A stretch of 34,487 bases of DNA from an uncultured Lactobacillus sp. (GTDB lineage Bacteria > Bacillota > Bacilli > Lactobacillales > Lactobacillaceae), in NCBI GenBank assembly GCA_946482465.1, contig CAMLRL010000009.1, positions 1-34,487 of the forward strand. The letters run 5' to 3'. Positions 8,910 to 18,129 of this stretch are shown one piece after another; within the stretch, counting starts at the first letter, position 1; every line of letters begins with the position of its first letter. The translations under genes were made by a program, and so were the position numbers. The notes below the pieces were generated by a model. That model saw only the letters and a program-made list of their open reading frames with translations. It did not search any database and was not told where the DNA came from.

Positions 8910-10319
8910 TTAAAGAATGAACTTAGTTAAATCTTTATTTGTAATTATATCACTAAGTTTTTCATTAACGTATGCTTCAGTCACTGTAATTTCGCCCATT
9001 GTCATATCAGGGCCTTCATACAAGACATCTTCGAGCAGTTTTTCCAAAATAGTTGATAAACGTCTGGCACCAATATTATCTGTGCCTTGGTTTACATCAT
9101 AAGCAATTTGAGCTATGCGATCGACAGCTTCTTGTGTAAAAATTAACTTGATCCCATCGGCTTTCATCAAAGCAACATATTGCTCTAAAAGGGAATCTTC
9201 AGGATCCTTCAAAATTTTGACAAAGTCATCTTTAGTCAGTGCATTAAGCTCTACCCTAATCGGAAAACGTCCTTGCAGTTCAGGAATCAGGTCACTCGGC
9301 TTAGATTCAGAAAAGGCACCAGCAGCAATAAAGAGAATATGATCTGTTGCTACAGGGCCGTATTTAGTTTGAACGGTAGAACCCTCAACAATTGGTAGAA
9401 TATCTCTTTGCACACCTTCACGCGAGACTTCACCGGATGTATTTTTATTGCCCGCAGTAATTTTATCAATTTCGTCGATAAAAATGATGCCGTTATTGGC
9501 TGTACGTTCAATTGCCTTTTGGTAAAGGGAGTCATAGTCGACCATTTTGCGCGATTCTTGCTGTATCAAAATTTCTCGGGCATCTTTTACCGCCAATGTG
9601 CGCTTGATTTTTTTCTTAGGTACTAAACCGTTAAGCATGGAGCTCATATCAATCCCCATTTGCCCCATCATATCACCCATAGGATTAACTTTTGGCGCTT
9701 GTTCAACTTCGATTGTGACTTCACGATTTTCAAGCAAACCTTTACTTAACTGCTCAGCTACACTCAATCGTTCATTGCGGACATCATCAGTGATCTCTTC
9801 TTGATCAGAATCTGCAGAATGGTTATCTCCCTGGCCCCCAGCCATTAACATTGACATCATGTCCTGCCATTCCTGCATTTGATTTTTCCTGCGCTCACGC
9901 TTAACACCAGGGACCAGCAAACGAACCAAAATTTTATTGGCTTCTTTTGTCGCTTGGGCGCGAACGCGGTCAAATTGGTCTTTTTCTTCCATGCGGACGG
10001 CTTCATTCACCAGATCCCGCACCATTGATTCTACATCACGACCAACGTAACCAACTTCGGTAAATTTAGTCGCCTCTACTTTAACAAACGGAGCATTAAC
10101 AATTGCTGCCAGCCTTCTCGCAATTTCAGTTTTACCGACACCAGTAGGACCAGCCATTAAGAGGTTCTTAGGTGTGATATCTTCTTGCATTTTTTTAGGC
10201 AGCTGCATTCTCCGGTAGCGGTTATACAAAGCCACAGCAACGGCTTTTTTGGCTTCATCCTGCCCAATAATGTATTCATTAAGCAGGCTAACTATTTGTT
10301 TCGGTGTTTTTGTTTCCAT
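8910..10319 (-). CDS. hslU: HslU, ATPase/unfoldase subunit of the HslVU protease
   Basis: AAA+ unfoldase that feeds substrates into the HslV peptidase in the cytosol. In 469 residues: Walker A GPTGVGKT at 57-64, the pore loop GYVG at 90-93, Walker B IIFIDEID at 278-285, and an acidic, Met-rich intermediate domain (about 110-240). The C-terminus ends LTKFIL, the tail that docks into HslV to activate it. It begins 17 bases after the hslV stop. The motifs look intact, and the adjacent HslV partner makes HslU far more likely than ClpX. Confidence 0.97.
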   Translation of the reverse strand: METKTPKQIVSLLNEYIIGQDEAKKAVAVALYNRYRRMQLPKKMQEDITPKNLLMAGPTGVGKTEIARRLAAIVNAPFVKVEATKFTEVGYVGRDVESMVRDLVNEAVRMEEKDQFDRVRAQATKEANKILVRLLVPGVKRERRKNQMQEWQDMMSMLMAGGQGDNHSADSDQEEITDDVRNERLSVAEQLSKGLLENREVTIEVEQAPKVNPMGDMMGQMGIDMSSMLNGLVPKKKIKRTLAVKDAREILIQQESRKMVDYDSLYQKAIERTANNGIIFIDEIDKITAGNKNTSGEVSREGVQRDILPIVEGSTVQTKYGPVATDHILFIAAGAFSESKPSDLIPELQGRFPIRVELNALTKDDFVKILKDPEDSLLEQYVALMKADGIKLIFTQEAVDRIAQIAYDVNQGTDNIGARRLSTILEKLLEDVLYEGPDMTMGEITVTEAYVNEKLSDIITNKDLTKFIL

Positions 10320-10336
10320 TTCTTTCCGCTCCGTTT

Positions 10337-10861
10337 TTACAATTCATCTGTAATTATCTGGTCATCAGTAAAGATATCAATTCCAGATGCAATTTCCACA
10401 GCTTCATGGGCAATTTCACTAGCACTCATGTTGGCTGAATGTCTAGTCAACGCGATCGCTGCCGCCTGCGCGAAATTCCCACCAGAACCAATTGCTACAA
10501 CATTTTCGTCAGGCTCCAGCACTTCACCATTACCTGAAATAAGTAACAAGTCTTTTTCATTAAAAGCAATGAGCATTGCTTCAAGCTTTTGCAAAGTAGC
10601 ATCTTTTCTCCAAGCTTGTGCCATTTCAACAGCAGCTCTGCGCAAGTCGCCGCCAAAAGCTTCTAATTTACCTTCAAGCATGTCCTGCAAACTGACAGCG
10701 TCAGCTACGCCACCAGCAAAGCCAATAACTACTTTGTCGTGGTAAATGCGTCTAATTTTCTTAGCAGTGGCTTTGGCAATTACTTTTTCACCAAGAGTAA
10801 CTTGACCATCACCAGCTATTGCTGTTTTACCATTGAATTTTACTGAACAAATTGTTGTCAT
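10337..10861 (-). CDS. hslV: HslV, peptidase subunit of the HslVU protease
   Basis: Proteasome-like N-terminal nucleophile hydrolase of 174 residues that assembles as a double hexamer capped by HslU. After Met removal the protein begins TTICSV, giving Thr1 as nucleophile; Bacillus CodW instead uses Ser. [17 protein letters not shown] and [11 protein letters not shown] are characteristic HslV segments. The ATG at 10861 overlaps the xerC stop by 4 bases (ATGA), indicating translational coupling with xerC, and hslU follows closely. Confidence 0.97.
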   Translation of the reverse strand: MTTICSVKFNGKTAIAGDGQVTLGEKVIAKATAKKIRRIYHDKVVIGFAGGVADAVSLQDMLEGKLEAFGGDLRRAAVEMAQAWRKDATLQKLEAMLIAFNEKDLLLISGNGEVLEPDENVVAIGSGGNFAQAAAIALTRHSANMSASEIAHEAVEIASGIDIFTDDQIITDEL

Positions 10862-11787
10862 TTTTTTGCCTCGTCTTTCTTGTCATTACGGGTAAAATAT
10901 TTTTCGTAGTTTGCCTGTAAATGACTCATTGTTACGTGAGTATAGATTTGAGTAGTGGATAAATTATCGTGTCCTAATAATTCCTGTACACTACGTAAAT
11001 CAGCACCATTATTTAACATTGCAGTCGCAAAGGAATGCCGCAACTCATGTGGATGTACCTTACCATTAATACCAGCACCATTAAAAACTTTTTGCATGAT
11101 ATATTCGATACCGCGGTCAGATAACTGTTTACCCGCATTATTGAGAAAAACATAGTTTAAATCCTCTTGATTGCCCAAGAGTTTTTGACGACTATTATCA
11201 AAATAACGCGTTAAAGCAGATTTTGTTTGTTCATCAAAAGCGACATAACGATCTTTGTTGCCCTTACCATGAACCAGAATTATTTTTAAATCTAAATCAA
11301 TTTGCTTAATTTTGAGGTTTCTTACCTCACTTACCCTCATGCCGGTGGTATAAAACAATTCAAATAAAGCTAAGTTACGCAAGGTCAAAGGGTCATTTCC
11401 GGTTAATGAATCAAAAACTTGCTTAATTTCAGGTGAGTAAAAAAATTGTGGCAGTTTACGTTCCCTTGCCCGCAGAACTATCGTCTGCGTTGGATCTATT
11501 TTAACAATATTTCTTTTAGTTAAAAAGTGATAAAAAGATCTCAAACTGGACATTTTACGAGATTGAGTGGTGCGCGCTAGTTTTCGATCAGACAGATTTT
11601 GAAGGTAAATTTCTACATCCCTTCTGTCTATGTTATTCCACCCATTAAAGCCGCCATTTTCTTGCCAAAATTTTTTTGCTTCGGTTAGGTCTGTTTGATA
11701 AGACAGTATTGTTTTTGGACTGTAATGCCTCTCATTTTGTAAATAAGAAATAAAAAGATTTAATAAATCGTCTTGATTGGGAGCCAT
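10858..11787 (-). CDS. xerC: Tyrosine recombinase XerC
   Basis: Site-specific recombinase that, with XerD, resolves chromosome dimers at dif. It has 309 residues: a SAM-like core-binding domain (about 8-95), then a catalytic domain with Arg151 (TTGMRVSEV), Lys176 region, His247 and Arg250 (HPHELRHSF), His273 (LLGHDN) and the nucleophile Tyr282 (TQIYTHV). All catalytic residues are present. It is placed exactly between trmFO (stop adjoining its ATG with no gap) and hslV (4-base overlap), as in the Bacillus trmFO-codV-codW order, which favours XerC over XerD. A second recombinase lies at 31129-32028. Confidence 0.94.
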   Translation of the reverse strand: MAPNQDDLLNLFISYLQNERHYSPKTILSYQTDLTEAKKFWQENGGFNGWNNIDRRDVEIYLQNLSDRKLARTTQSRKMSSLRSFYHFLTKRNIVKIDPTQTIVLRARERKLPQFFYSPEIKQVFDSLTGNDPLTLRNLALFELFYTTGMRVSEVRNLKIKQIDLDLKIILVHGKGNKDRYVAFDEQTKSALTRYFDNSRQKLLGNQEDLNYVFLNNAGKQLSDRGIEYIMQKVFNGAGINGKVHPHELRHSFATAMLNNGADLRSVQELLGHDNLSTTQIYTHVTMSHLQANYEKYFTRNDKKDEAKK

Positions 11788-13104
11788 TTAATTTAGCACT
11801 TTCTCTTGAAATTCTTTTAAACAATCCAAACCGCGCTGACTAATTTTAAGATGACGCTCTTTTTTATTACGCACTTTAGGACCTTCAAGCCCGGGAATTA
11901 ATGCAAAACTGGCATTCATTGGTTGAAAGTGTTTGATATCTGCAGTAGTGACGTAGTTAGCCATTGAACCCAATGCTGTTAACTTGGGAAAAGCTGCCGG
12001 TTCAAGACCTAAAGCTCTGCGGGATGCATTAATTCCTGCTACCAAGCCGCTGCCTGCACTTTCAACATAACCTTCAACGCCAGTGACTTGACCAGCAAAA
12101 AATAAGCCGGCTTGTTTTTTTGCCTCGTATGTAGCTGACAAAACTCCGGGAGAAGTCATATAGGTATTGCGGTGCATTTTACCGTATCTAATAAAGCGAG
12201 CGTTTTCAAGTCCAGGAATCATTGAGAAAACCCGTTTTTGTTCGCCATATTTCAGGTGTGTTTGAAAGCCGACAATATTGTACATTGAGGCAACAGCATT
12301 ATCTTGTCTCAGCTGAACCACAGCATACGGTGTCTTGCCTGTTGCCGGGTTTTCTAACCCTACAGGTTTCAGGGGGCCAAACAGCATTGTTTTAATGCCT
12401 CTTTGTGCCATTACTTCAATTGGCATGCACCCTTCAAAAACGTCACTGTTTTCAAAGCTATGAACCTCTGCGGTTTCCGCATTGACCAGTTCGTGAGTAA
12501 AATTCTCATATTGCTCTTTAGTCATGGGGCAATTTAAATAAGCAGCTTCACCTTTATCATAGCGCGATTTTTTATAAACAATATCCATATCAATTGAAGC
12601 TGCAGCAATAATTGGAGCCGCAGCGTCAAAGAAATGCAGGCTTTCCTTACCCGAAAATTGTTGTATCTCTGCCGCTAACTTGTCACTAGTCAAAGGACCG
12701 GTTGCTATTATCGTGATACCATCAGTGGGAATGGCAGTAATTTCTTCTGTATGAAAATTGATATTCGGCATTGAATGCAGCTTATCTGTGACATAACCGC
12801 TAAATTCATCCCTGTCAACTGCCAACGCCCCACCAGCTGGCACCTGAGAATGATCAGCAGCTTGCATGATCAGTGAATCAAGCTGACGCATTTCTTCTTT
12901 TAACAACCCCACCGCATTAGATAATTGGTTGGAACGCATAGAATTTGTACAAACTAATTCAGCAAACTGGTCAGTTTTATGCGCTGGGGTCATTTTTTGC
13001 GGGCGCATTTCAAATAAATCAACGGTAATTCCCCGTTTAGCCAGCTGCCAAGCAGCTTCACTTCCGGCTAATCCCCCGCCAATTACAGTAACTTTTTCAG
13101 GCAT
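11788..13104 (-). CDS. trmFO: Folate/FAD-dependent tRNA (uracil-54) C5-methyltransferase
   Basis: Makes ribothymidine at position 54 of the tRNA T-loop, using methylenetetrahydrofolate and FADH2. In 438 residues: N-terminal Rossmann [12 protein letters not shown], then Cys52 in ELVCTNS and Cys226 in FEGCMPIE, matching the two catalytic cysteines of B. subtilis TrmFO. A GMNVEGY-type segment appears as [12 protein letters not shown]. The reading frame is open 46 codons further upstream, but I chose the ATG at 13104 because the protein then starts directly at the FAD motif, has AGAGGAA about 11 bases upstream, and matches the family length. It is first in the cluster ending in galM. Confidence 0.96.
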   Translation of the reverse strand: MPEKVTVIGGGLAGSEAAWQLAKRGITVDLFEMRPQKMTPAHKTDQFAELVCTNSMRSNQLSNAVGLLKEEMRQLDSLIMQAADHSQVPAGGALAVDRDEFSGYVTDKLHSMPNINFHTEEITAIPTDGITIIATGPLTSDKLAAEIQQFSGKESLHFFDAAAPIIAAASIDMDIVYKKSRYDKGEAAYLNCPMTKEQYENFTHELVNAETAEVHSFENSDVFEGCMPIEVMAQRGIKTMLFGPLKPVGLENPATGKTPYAVVQLRQDNAVASMYNIVGFQTHLKYGEQKRVFSMIPGLENARFIRYGKMHRNTYMTSPGVLSATYEAKKQAGLFFAGQVTGVEGYVESAGSGLVAGINASRRALGLEPAAFPKLTALGSMANYVTTADIKHFQPMNASFALIPGLEGPKVRNKKERHLKISQRGLDCLKEFQEKVLN

Positions 13105-13134
13105 ATTATCATATTCCTCTACTAAAAATATTTG

Positions 13135-13180
13135 TTTATATATAAGAATATCATCAAACCAAAAGTGATCTGATGATATT
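13135..13180 (-). promoter_or_regulatory. Candidate trmFO promoter inside a 10-base inverted repeat
   Basis: Minus strand: -35 TTGGTT (13157-13162), 16-base spacer, -10 TATAAA (13135-13140). A perfect inverted repeat, AATATCATCA at 13147-13156 and TGATGATATT at 13171-13180, brackets the -35. The repeat could be an operator or a weak topA transcript-end hairpin; it has no real T-run afterwards. Both readings are inference. Confidence 0.4.
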
Positions 13181-13189
13181 AATATAAAT

Positions 13190-15301
13190 TTAACTTTCTG
13201 CAGCTTCTTTTTCAGAGTTTTGTTCTTCTTTGTAATCCCCATTCGGGCAAAGAATTACAGGTCCTTTTTTATTTCTCTTTTCCACCAAGAAATGACCACA
13301 ATTAGGGCAGTTGCGATTAATCGGCTTATCCCAAGAAACAAAGTCACAGTCAGGATAACGAGAACAACCGTAAAACTTGCGGTTACGCTTAGACTTCTTT
13401 TCGACTACGTCACCTTTACCGCATTTAGGGCAAGTAACACCAACTTTCTTAACAATTGCCTTGGTATTGCGACAATCGGGAAAGCGTGAGCAGGCATAAA
13501 ACTTGCCGTAGCGTCCCATTTTAATCACCATGGGAGCACCACAGATATCACAGTTAAAGCCAGCAGGCTCATCCTTAATCTGCACCTTTTTAATGCCGGC
13601 ATCTGCCTTGTCTAATTCCTTTTTAAAGGGATGATAATAATCATCAATTACCTTTACCCAGTTTTTCTTGCCTTCTTCAATTCCGTCTAAGTCATTTTCC
13701 AATTGGGCGGTAAAGTCAATATTAACAATATCAGGGAAGAATTTTTCAATCAGATTATCGACTATTTCACCTAACTCTGTCGGCACAATAGATTTACCAT
13801 CTAACTTAACATAATAACGCCGTTGAATTGTATCAATAGTAGGTGCATAAGTAGAAGGTCGACCCACGCCGTTTTCTTCTAAAGAATGCACTAGACTTGC
13901 TTCGGTATATCTTGCGGGTGGCATGGTAAAGTGCTGTTTATTATCAGACTTGGCCAATTTAACTTTATCGCCATCATTTAACTCAGGCAGCTCAACATTT
14001 TTTTCCTGCTGGTTATCATAAACCTTGGTAAAGCCAGCAAATTTCATTTTAGAACCGGTAGTTCTAAATGCTACCCCATTTTGCGTGATGTCCGCTCTGA
14101 CCGTGTCATAAACGGCGGGTGTCATTTCACTAGCCAAAAATCTGGACCAGATTAATTGGTAAAGACGGTACTGTTCTGTCGTTAAAACTGACTTGAGTGA
14201 TTCTGGCGTGCGATAAACACTGGTAGGACGAATAGCTTCATGCGCGTCTTGAGCATCTTCTTGGTTCTTAAAGTGACGTGCTCCCTTAGCAGCGTATTCT
14301 TTACCGTAGTTTTCATTTAAAAATTTTGAAGCCTCAGCTTGAGCAACTGGTGATGTCCGTTTGGAATCAGTTCTCATATAAGTAATTAAACCAACAATAC
14401 CCTGTTTGCCTAAACTAATTCCTTCATACAATTGCTGCGCAATACTCATCGTTCTGCGGGTGCGATAATTTAAACGTTTATTTGCTTCCTGCTGCATAGT
14501 TGAAGTTGTAAAAGGAGCCGCCGGTTGCCGTCTGCGCTCACGTTTTAGAACATTTTCTACCTGAAAGTCGTTCTTCTTATCAATTTTAGCCAAAATGTTT
14601 TGAACCGCATCATTATTCGGCAAATCGACTTTTTTGCCATCTACGCCCCAAAATTGACCTTTAAAAGTCTGACGGGATTTCTTAAATTCGGCATCAATTG
14701 TCCAGTATTCCTGTGGTTTGAAGTTTTTAATTTCCTTTTCGCGATCTATCACCAGCTTTAAGGCGACCGATTGAACTCGACCAGCACTCAAACCTTTTTT
14801 GACCTTATCCCATAAAATTGGCGAAAGAGAATAACCGACAATTCTATCTAAAATTCTCCGAGCTTGTTGGGCATTAACAGTATCCATGTCAATGGTTCTA
14901 GGATTTTTAAAACTATTTTTGACAGCATCTTTAGTGACTTCGTTAAATGTCACCCTATTTTTATCATTTTGGTCTAAATTCAGCACATGGGCAACATGCC
15001 AAGCAATAGCTTCACCTTCACGATCAGGGTCGGATGCTAAATAAACATCTTTTGCTTTTTTTGCTTCCGCCTTCAATTCCTTAATGGTGTCACCTTTACC
15101 GCGAATCGAAATGTATTTTGGCTTGTAATTATTGTCAAAATCAATCCCCATTTGTGATTTAGGTAAGTCACGAATATGACCTTTAGATGCGATTACACGG
15201 TAATTACGCCCTAAATACTTTTCAATAGTTTTAGCCTTTGCCGGAGACTCAACTATTACTAATGTTTTCTTACGTTTCTTTGGCTTTGATTTAGTAGGCA
15301 T
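13190..15301 (-). CDS. topA: DNA topoisomerase I (type IA)
   Basis: Relaxes negative supercoils behind RNA polymerase. It has 703 residues. The TOPRIM domain carries Glu18 in [11 protein letters not shown] and DPDREGE at 91-97; the active-site Tyr308 is in LITYMRTDS. Three C-terminal zinc-ribbon modules follow: CDICG...CSRFPDC, CPKCG...CSRYPDC, and a third with CPNCG but only one later Cys (ILCPNGDYK), so it lacks the fourth ligand. An ATG 15 bases upstream is in frame, but the AGGAGG ribosome site lies inside those codons, so the ATG at 15301 is the start. It follows dprA by 60 bases. Confidence 0.96.
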   Translation of the reverse strand: MPTKSKPKKRKKTLVIVESPAKAKTIEKYLGRNYRVIASKGHIRDLPKSQMGIDFDNNYKPKYISIRGKGDTIKELKAEAKKAKDVYLASDPDREGEAIAWHVAHVLNLDQNDKNRVTFNEVTKDAVKNSFKNPRTIDMDTVNAQQARRILDRIVGYSLSPILWDKVKKGLSAGRVQSVALKLVIDREKEIKNFKPQEYWTIDAEFKKSRQTFKGQFWGVDGKKVDLPNNDAVQNILAKIDKKNDFQVENVLKRERRRQPAAPFTTSTMQQEANKRLNYRTRRTMSIAQQLYEGISLGKQGIVGLITYMRTDSKRTSPVAQAEASKFLNENYGKEYAAKGARHFKNQEDAQDAHEAIRPTSVYRTPESLKSVLTTEQYRLYQLIWSRFLASEMTPAVYDTVRADITQNGVAFRTTGSKMKFAGFTKVYDNQQEKNVELPELNDGDKVKLAKSDNKQHFTMPPARYTEASLVHSLEENGVGRPSTYAPTIDTIQRRYYVKLDGKSIVPTELGEIVDNLIEKFFPDIVNIDFTAQLENDLDGIEEGKKNWVKVIDDYYHPFKKELDKADAGIKKVQIKDEPAGFNCDICGAPMVIKMGRYGKFYACSRFPDCRNTKAIVKKVGVTCPKCGKGDVVEKKSKRNRKFYGCSRYPDCDFVSWDKPINRNCPNCGHFLVEKRNKKGPVILCPNGDYKEEQNSEKEAAES

Positions 15302-15361
15302 CAAAAGCCTCCTCATTTAATTCTTTTTTAAATACTCAATTGAGAATAGAATATTTAACTG

Positions 15362-16213
15362 CTAATTGTCAAATCTTTCAAGTTGCAAATCAAAATCAGT
15401 GATGGGATAGGCACCAGCCTCAATCAGTTTATTTGGTCCTTGAGAAAGATCACTGGTAATTGGACCAGGAATAGCAAAAACATCGCGATTTTCCTGTAAA
15501 GCCAAGTTAGCAGTGATCAAAGAACCAGACTTTTGTTTAGCTTCAGTAACAATTACACATTCAGCAATGCCAGCCAGAATTCTATTTCTCTGCGGAAAGC
15601 GAAATGGTCGCGGCGGCGTATCCGGTAAATATTCGCTAATTAGTAAGCCATTTTGTGCTATTTGTTCTTGAACATGACAATTTGTCATAGGGTAAAAATG
15701 ATTTAAACCATTACCTATCACACCAATCGTTTGTCCACCATATTTTAAAGCTGCTTTATGTGACATGACATCGACACCCTGCGCCAGACCGCTGGCAATA
15801 ACATAGTCTTTTCTAATTAAATTGGGTACGAGTTGATTGATTACTAATTGACTATAATTAGTTGCCTGTCTGGAACCAACAATCGTCGCAATTTTACGCC
15901 CTAACAAAGCAGTATTACCCTGCAAAAACAAAATCAGGGGTGGTTGATAAATCTGACGCAATTTTTCAGGATATTCGGGATCAAAAAAACTAATAACGTG
16001 ACATTGTTTTTTTATCCGTTCAATCATTTTACTGCTCTTACTATCATTATAAGCATTAATACACAAATTGATTAAATTAGTTGGCAGATCTAAGTCTTTA
16101 ATAGTCTGAATTGTCACATCTGCAGCATTTAATTGACTTGCAACTCGTAATATCTTAACATATCCCATTCCTTTTTGTAATTTAAGATGCAAAAGAAAGT
16201 CTGTAAGTTTCAT
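15362..16213 (-). CDS. dprA: DNA-processing protein DprA (Smf)
   Basis: Binds incoming single-stranded DNA and loads RecA during natural transformation; it is also widespread in species never shown to transform. In 283 residues there is an N-terminal helical part (about 1-75), then the Rossmann-like DprA fold with GSRQATNYS, VIASGLAQGVDVMSHKAAL, GVIGNGLNHFYP, RFPQRNRILAG and SGSLITANLALQ. No C-terminal winged helix follows, as in many firmicutes. It lies between rnhB and topA, as in Bacillus. Its ribosome site is the 3' arm of an inverted repeat, so expression may be restrained. Confidence 0.95.
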   Translation of the reverse strand: MKLTDFLLHLKLQKGMGYVKILRVASQLNAADVTIQTIKDLDLPTNLINLCINAYNDSKSSKMIERIKKQCHVISFFDPEYPEKLRQIYQPPLILFLQGNTALLGRKIATIVGSRQATNYSQLVINQLVPNLIRKDYVIASGLAQGVDVMSHKAALKYGGQTIGVIGNGLNHFYPMTNCHVQEQIAQNGLLISEYLPDTPPRPFRFPQRNRILAGIAECVIVTEAKQKSGSLITANLALQENRDVFAIPGPITSDLSQGPNKLIEAGAYPITDFDLQLERFDN

Positions 16214-16218
16214 AAAAA

Positions 16219-16250
16219 ACCTCCTAAATACATGTACGTAAAAAGGAGGT
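16219..16250 (-). promoter_or_regulatory. Hairpin that sequesters the dprA ribosome site
   Basis: Minus strand: ACCTCCT (16244-16250) is a perfect complement of AGGAGGT (16219-16225), which contains the dprA Shine-Dalgarno. The loop is 18 bases. Immediately after the 3' arm comes a run of T residues up to the ATG at 16213. The element could mask translation initiation, act as a weak terminator, or both. Function is inference; the pairing is seen directly. Confidence 0.5.
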
Positions 16251-16257
16251 AAAATTT

Positions 16258-17013
16258 TTATTTAGATAAAGAGTTAATCGGCGCAAAAGTTTTACGGTGA
16301 ATCGGGGTAGCGCCATATTTTTTAATTGCTGCAAGATGTTCTTTAGTGCCGTATCCGGCATTTTCAGCAAAGTGGTATTCTGGGTAAATTAAACCATAAT
16401 CCGCCATTAATTGATCTCTGAATACCTTAGCAACAATTGAGGCAGCGGCAATTGAATTCGATTTTGCATCCCCTTTAATTAACCGCACTTGCGGCAGGTT
16501 GACCGGCACCTGCATGGCGTCAACCAATAAAGCATCAGGTTTAACGTCTAAATTTCTCACTGCTTCAGCCATCGCTAACCGGTCAGCTTCATAAATATTA
16601 ATTTGATCGATGATTTGCGCGCTTTTCACGCCCACTGCCACACTGACCGCTTTTTGTAAAATTAACGGATATAATTCTAAACGCCGCCTGGCACTTAATT
16701 TTTTAGAATCATTGACATCAACTAAATCAAAACTGTCATCTATGACTACTGCAGCTGTAACTACCGGGCCGGCCAAGGGGCCTCTGCCCACTTCGTCTAC
16801 ACCAGCTACCACTTGCTTTTTGGCCCAAAAGGCTTTTTCATAGGCAAAGCGTTTTAAAAAAGCAGCTTTTTTCTTTGCTAATTTTTGCTGGCGGTTACGA
16901 TAACTAAGCACAAGTTTTTGAACACCAACCCGAGAATCATTTTCCAAAAGAGCAAGGTCTTCAGCGCTTACCGTACCATTTTGCAGTAATTTTTTAATTT
17001 CGCCTATGGTCAT
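16258..17013 (-). CDS. rnhB: Ribonuclease HII
   Basis: Removes ribonucleotides from DNA and RNA in RNA-DNA hybrids. In 251 residues an N-terminal helical extension (about 1-65) precedes the catalytic core. The metal-binding carboxylates are visible: Asp73-Glu74 in [14 protein letters not shown], Asp165 in LLVDAMQ and Asp200 in KVFRD. The DSKKLS substrate motif is at about 102-107, and a C-terminal HRKTF segment is present. The N-terminal extension and motifs indicate HII rather than HIII. The ATG at 17013 overlaps the ylqF stop by 4 bases (ATGA), implying coupled translation. Confidence 0.96.
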   Translation of the reverse strand: MTIGEIKKLLQNGTVSAEDLALLENDSRVGVQKLVLSYRNRQQKLAKKKAAFLKRFAYEKAFWAKKQVVAGVDEVGRGPLAGPVVTAAVVIDDSFDLVDVNDSKKLSARRRLELYPLILQKAVSVAVGVKSAQIIDQINIYEADRLAMAEAVRNLDVKPDALLVDAMQVPVNLPQVRLIKGDAKSNSIAAASIVAKVFRDQLMADYGLIYPEYHFAENAGYGTKEHLAAIKKYGATPIHRKTFAPINSLSK

Positions 17014-17849
17014 AATCGGTCAAGGGTGATCCTTCCTATTTTTCCTTTGCGTAGCCGTTGCAGCATGTATGTAGCAAAACGATCATAATCATCTCTCATG
17101 CCATATTCTTCTGTCAGCGCCAGCAATAAGTCTGTATCATTAATTTTGGTAATTTCTTCTTTAGTAGTCCGAGCAAATTTGCTTAAGTCTTTAAGATAGT
17201 GCATGCGCAATTTTGCCAGCACAAATAAGGCAACATCATCAGCACTAAACACGCTGTCCTTAATTGCACCTAAAGCTGCTAGTTTCAACCCAACCGTTTG
17301 ATCTTCAAACTTAGGCCATAAGATACCCGGCGTGTCTAAAATCTGAATGTTATCAGTCGTTTTAAGCCAATTTTGCCCTTTCGTAACTCCCGGTTTATTA
17401 CCTACTTGAGCTACATTGCGCCCAACTAAACGATTGATGATAGTTGATTTACCACAGTTAGGGATGCCGGCCAAAGCAATTCTAATAACTGGCTGACTTG
17501 CACCTTTAGCTGTTAATTTTTTAATTTTAGCAGCCGCGGCTTTTTTAATCATGTGCACCAGCACCTGCATGTTAGTATTGTGCAGTGAATCCAATGCCAT
17601 GACGAATTTTCCCTGACTGGTAAATTCTTTCTGCCACCTTTTGGTCATAATTGGATCAGCCAAATCAGCTTTGTTTAAAATAATTAAGTGCGGTTTATCG
17701 CCCACTAATTCTTCAATCATAGGATTGCGTGACGATTGCGGAATACGTGCATCCAAAACTTCAACAATTACGTCAATCAATCCCATTTTATCTTCCAGTT
17801 GATTGCGTGCCTTGTTCATATGTCCGGGGTACCACTGAATGTTAACCAT
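17010..17849 (-). CDS. ylqF: Ribosome biogenesis GTPase YlqF (RbgA)
   Basis: Circularly permuted GTPase needed for late 50S subunit assembly. In 279 residues the order is G4 (NKAD at 59-62), then G1 (GIPNCGKS at 128-135), a GVTKG switch and G3 (DTPG at 172-175), which defines the permuted family; a C-terminal helical domain follows. The N-terminal [11 protein letters not shown] start is diagnostic. The frame runs 30 codons further upstream through a terminator, but the ATG at 17849 has a GAAAGG site and begins the conserved sequence. It is followed by rnhB with a 4-base overlap. An intrinsic terminator ends only 19 bases before its ATG. Confidence 0.96.
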   Translation of the reverse strand: MVNIQWYPGHMNKARNQLEDKMGLIDVIVEVLDARIPQSSRNPMIEELVGDKPHLIILNKADLADPIMTKRWQKEFTSQGKFVMALDSLHNTNMQVLVHMIKKAAAAKIKKLTAKGASQPVIRIALAGIPNCGKSTIINRLVGRNVAQVGNKPGVTKGQNWLKTTDNIQILDTPGILWPKFEDQTVGLKLAALGAIKDSVFSADDVALFVLAKLRMHYLKDLSKFARTTKEEITKINDTDLLLALTEEYGMRDDYDRFATYMLQRLRKGKIGRITLDRL

Positions 17850-17868
17850 AATTTGCCTTTCAAACACT

Positions 17869-17891
17869 AAAAAAGCTCCCAAATTGGAGCT
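17869..17891 (-). terminator. Intrinsic terminator between yozE and ylqF
   Basis: Minus strand: AGCTCC (17886-17891), loop AATTTG, GGAGCT (17874-17879), then five further T residues. It begins 4 bases after the yozE stop and ends about 7 bases before the ylqF ribosome site (17856-17861), leaving no room for a promoter. ylqF must be read by read-through or from a promoter further upstream. Confidence 0.75.
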
Positions 17892-17895
17892 CAAT

Positions 17896-18126
17896 TTAAT
17901 ACGACATTTTATCGCGATACATTTGATATGCCCTATCAAAAATGCTCATGCTCGGTAAATAACCAGCATTAAGTTCGAGATAATCAGATAATTTTTCATA
18001 GCTTTGTTCTTGCTTAGGAAAAGTCTGATCATTTTGTGCGTTATTAGCGAACTGAGCCACCTCATCTTTTGAATCCGCATCGCGTTGGGTCATTAAAAAA
18101 CGGTAAAAGCTCTCTCTGTATGCCAA
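17896..18126 (-). CDS. YozE-like SAM-fold protein (UPF0346, TTG start)
   Basis: A 76-residue small protein matching the YozE family of firmicutes: [11 protein letters not shown] at the start, a central acidic region, and [25 protein letters not shown] at the end (the conserved YLE and FDRAY parts lie at about 49-70). The family is thought to adopt a sterile-alpha-motif-like helical fold; its role is unknown. The start is TTG (18124-18126), with GGAG six bases upstream formed by the last codons of degV, whose stop lies 3 bases before, so the pair is coupled. A terminator follows immediately. Confidence 0.88.
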   Translation of the reverse strand: MAYRESFYRFLMTQRDADSKDEVAQFANNAQNDQTFPKQEQSYEKLSDYLELNAGYLPSMSIFDRAYQMYRDKMSY

Positions 18127-18129
18127 TTT

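Noticed and set aside
10185-10745. A 186-codon open frame on the plus strand across hslU and hslV
   Set aside because: It is antisense to two genes with intact motifs, has no ribosome site, and its Ser/Ala-rich translation is typical of a shadow frame.
13105-13242. In-frame N-terminal extension of trmFO by 46 codons
   Set aside because: It overlaps the topA end, is Lys-rich and not homologous, and the ATG at 13104 has its own ribosome site directly before the FAD motif.
15302-15316. Upstream ATG of topA
   Set aside because: The AGGAGG ribosome site lies within those codons, so the downstream ATG at 15301 is the start.
17850-17939. In-frame upstream extension of ylqF
   Set aside because: It runs through a terminator hairpin and into yozE; the conserved [10 protein letters not shown] start with an SD is at 17849.
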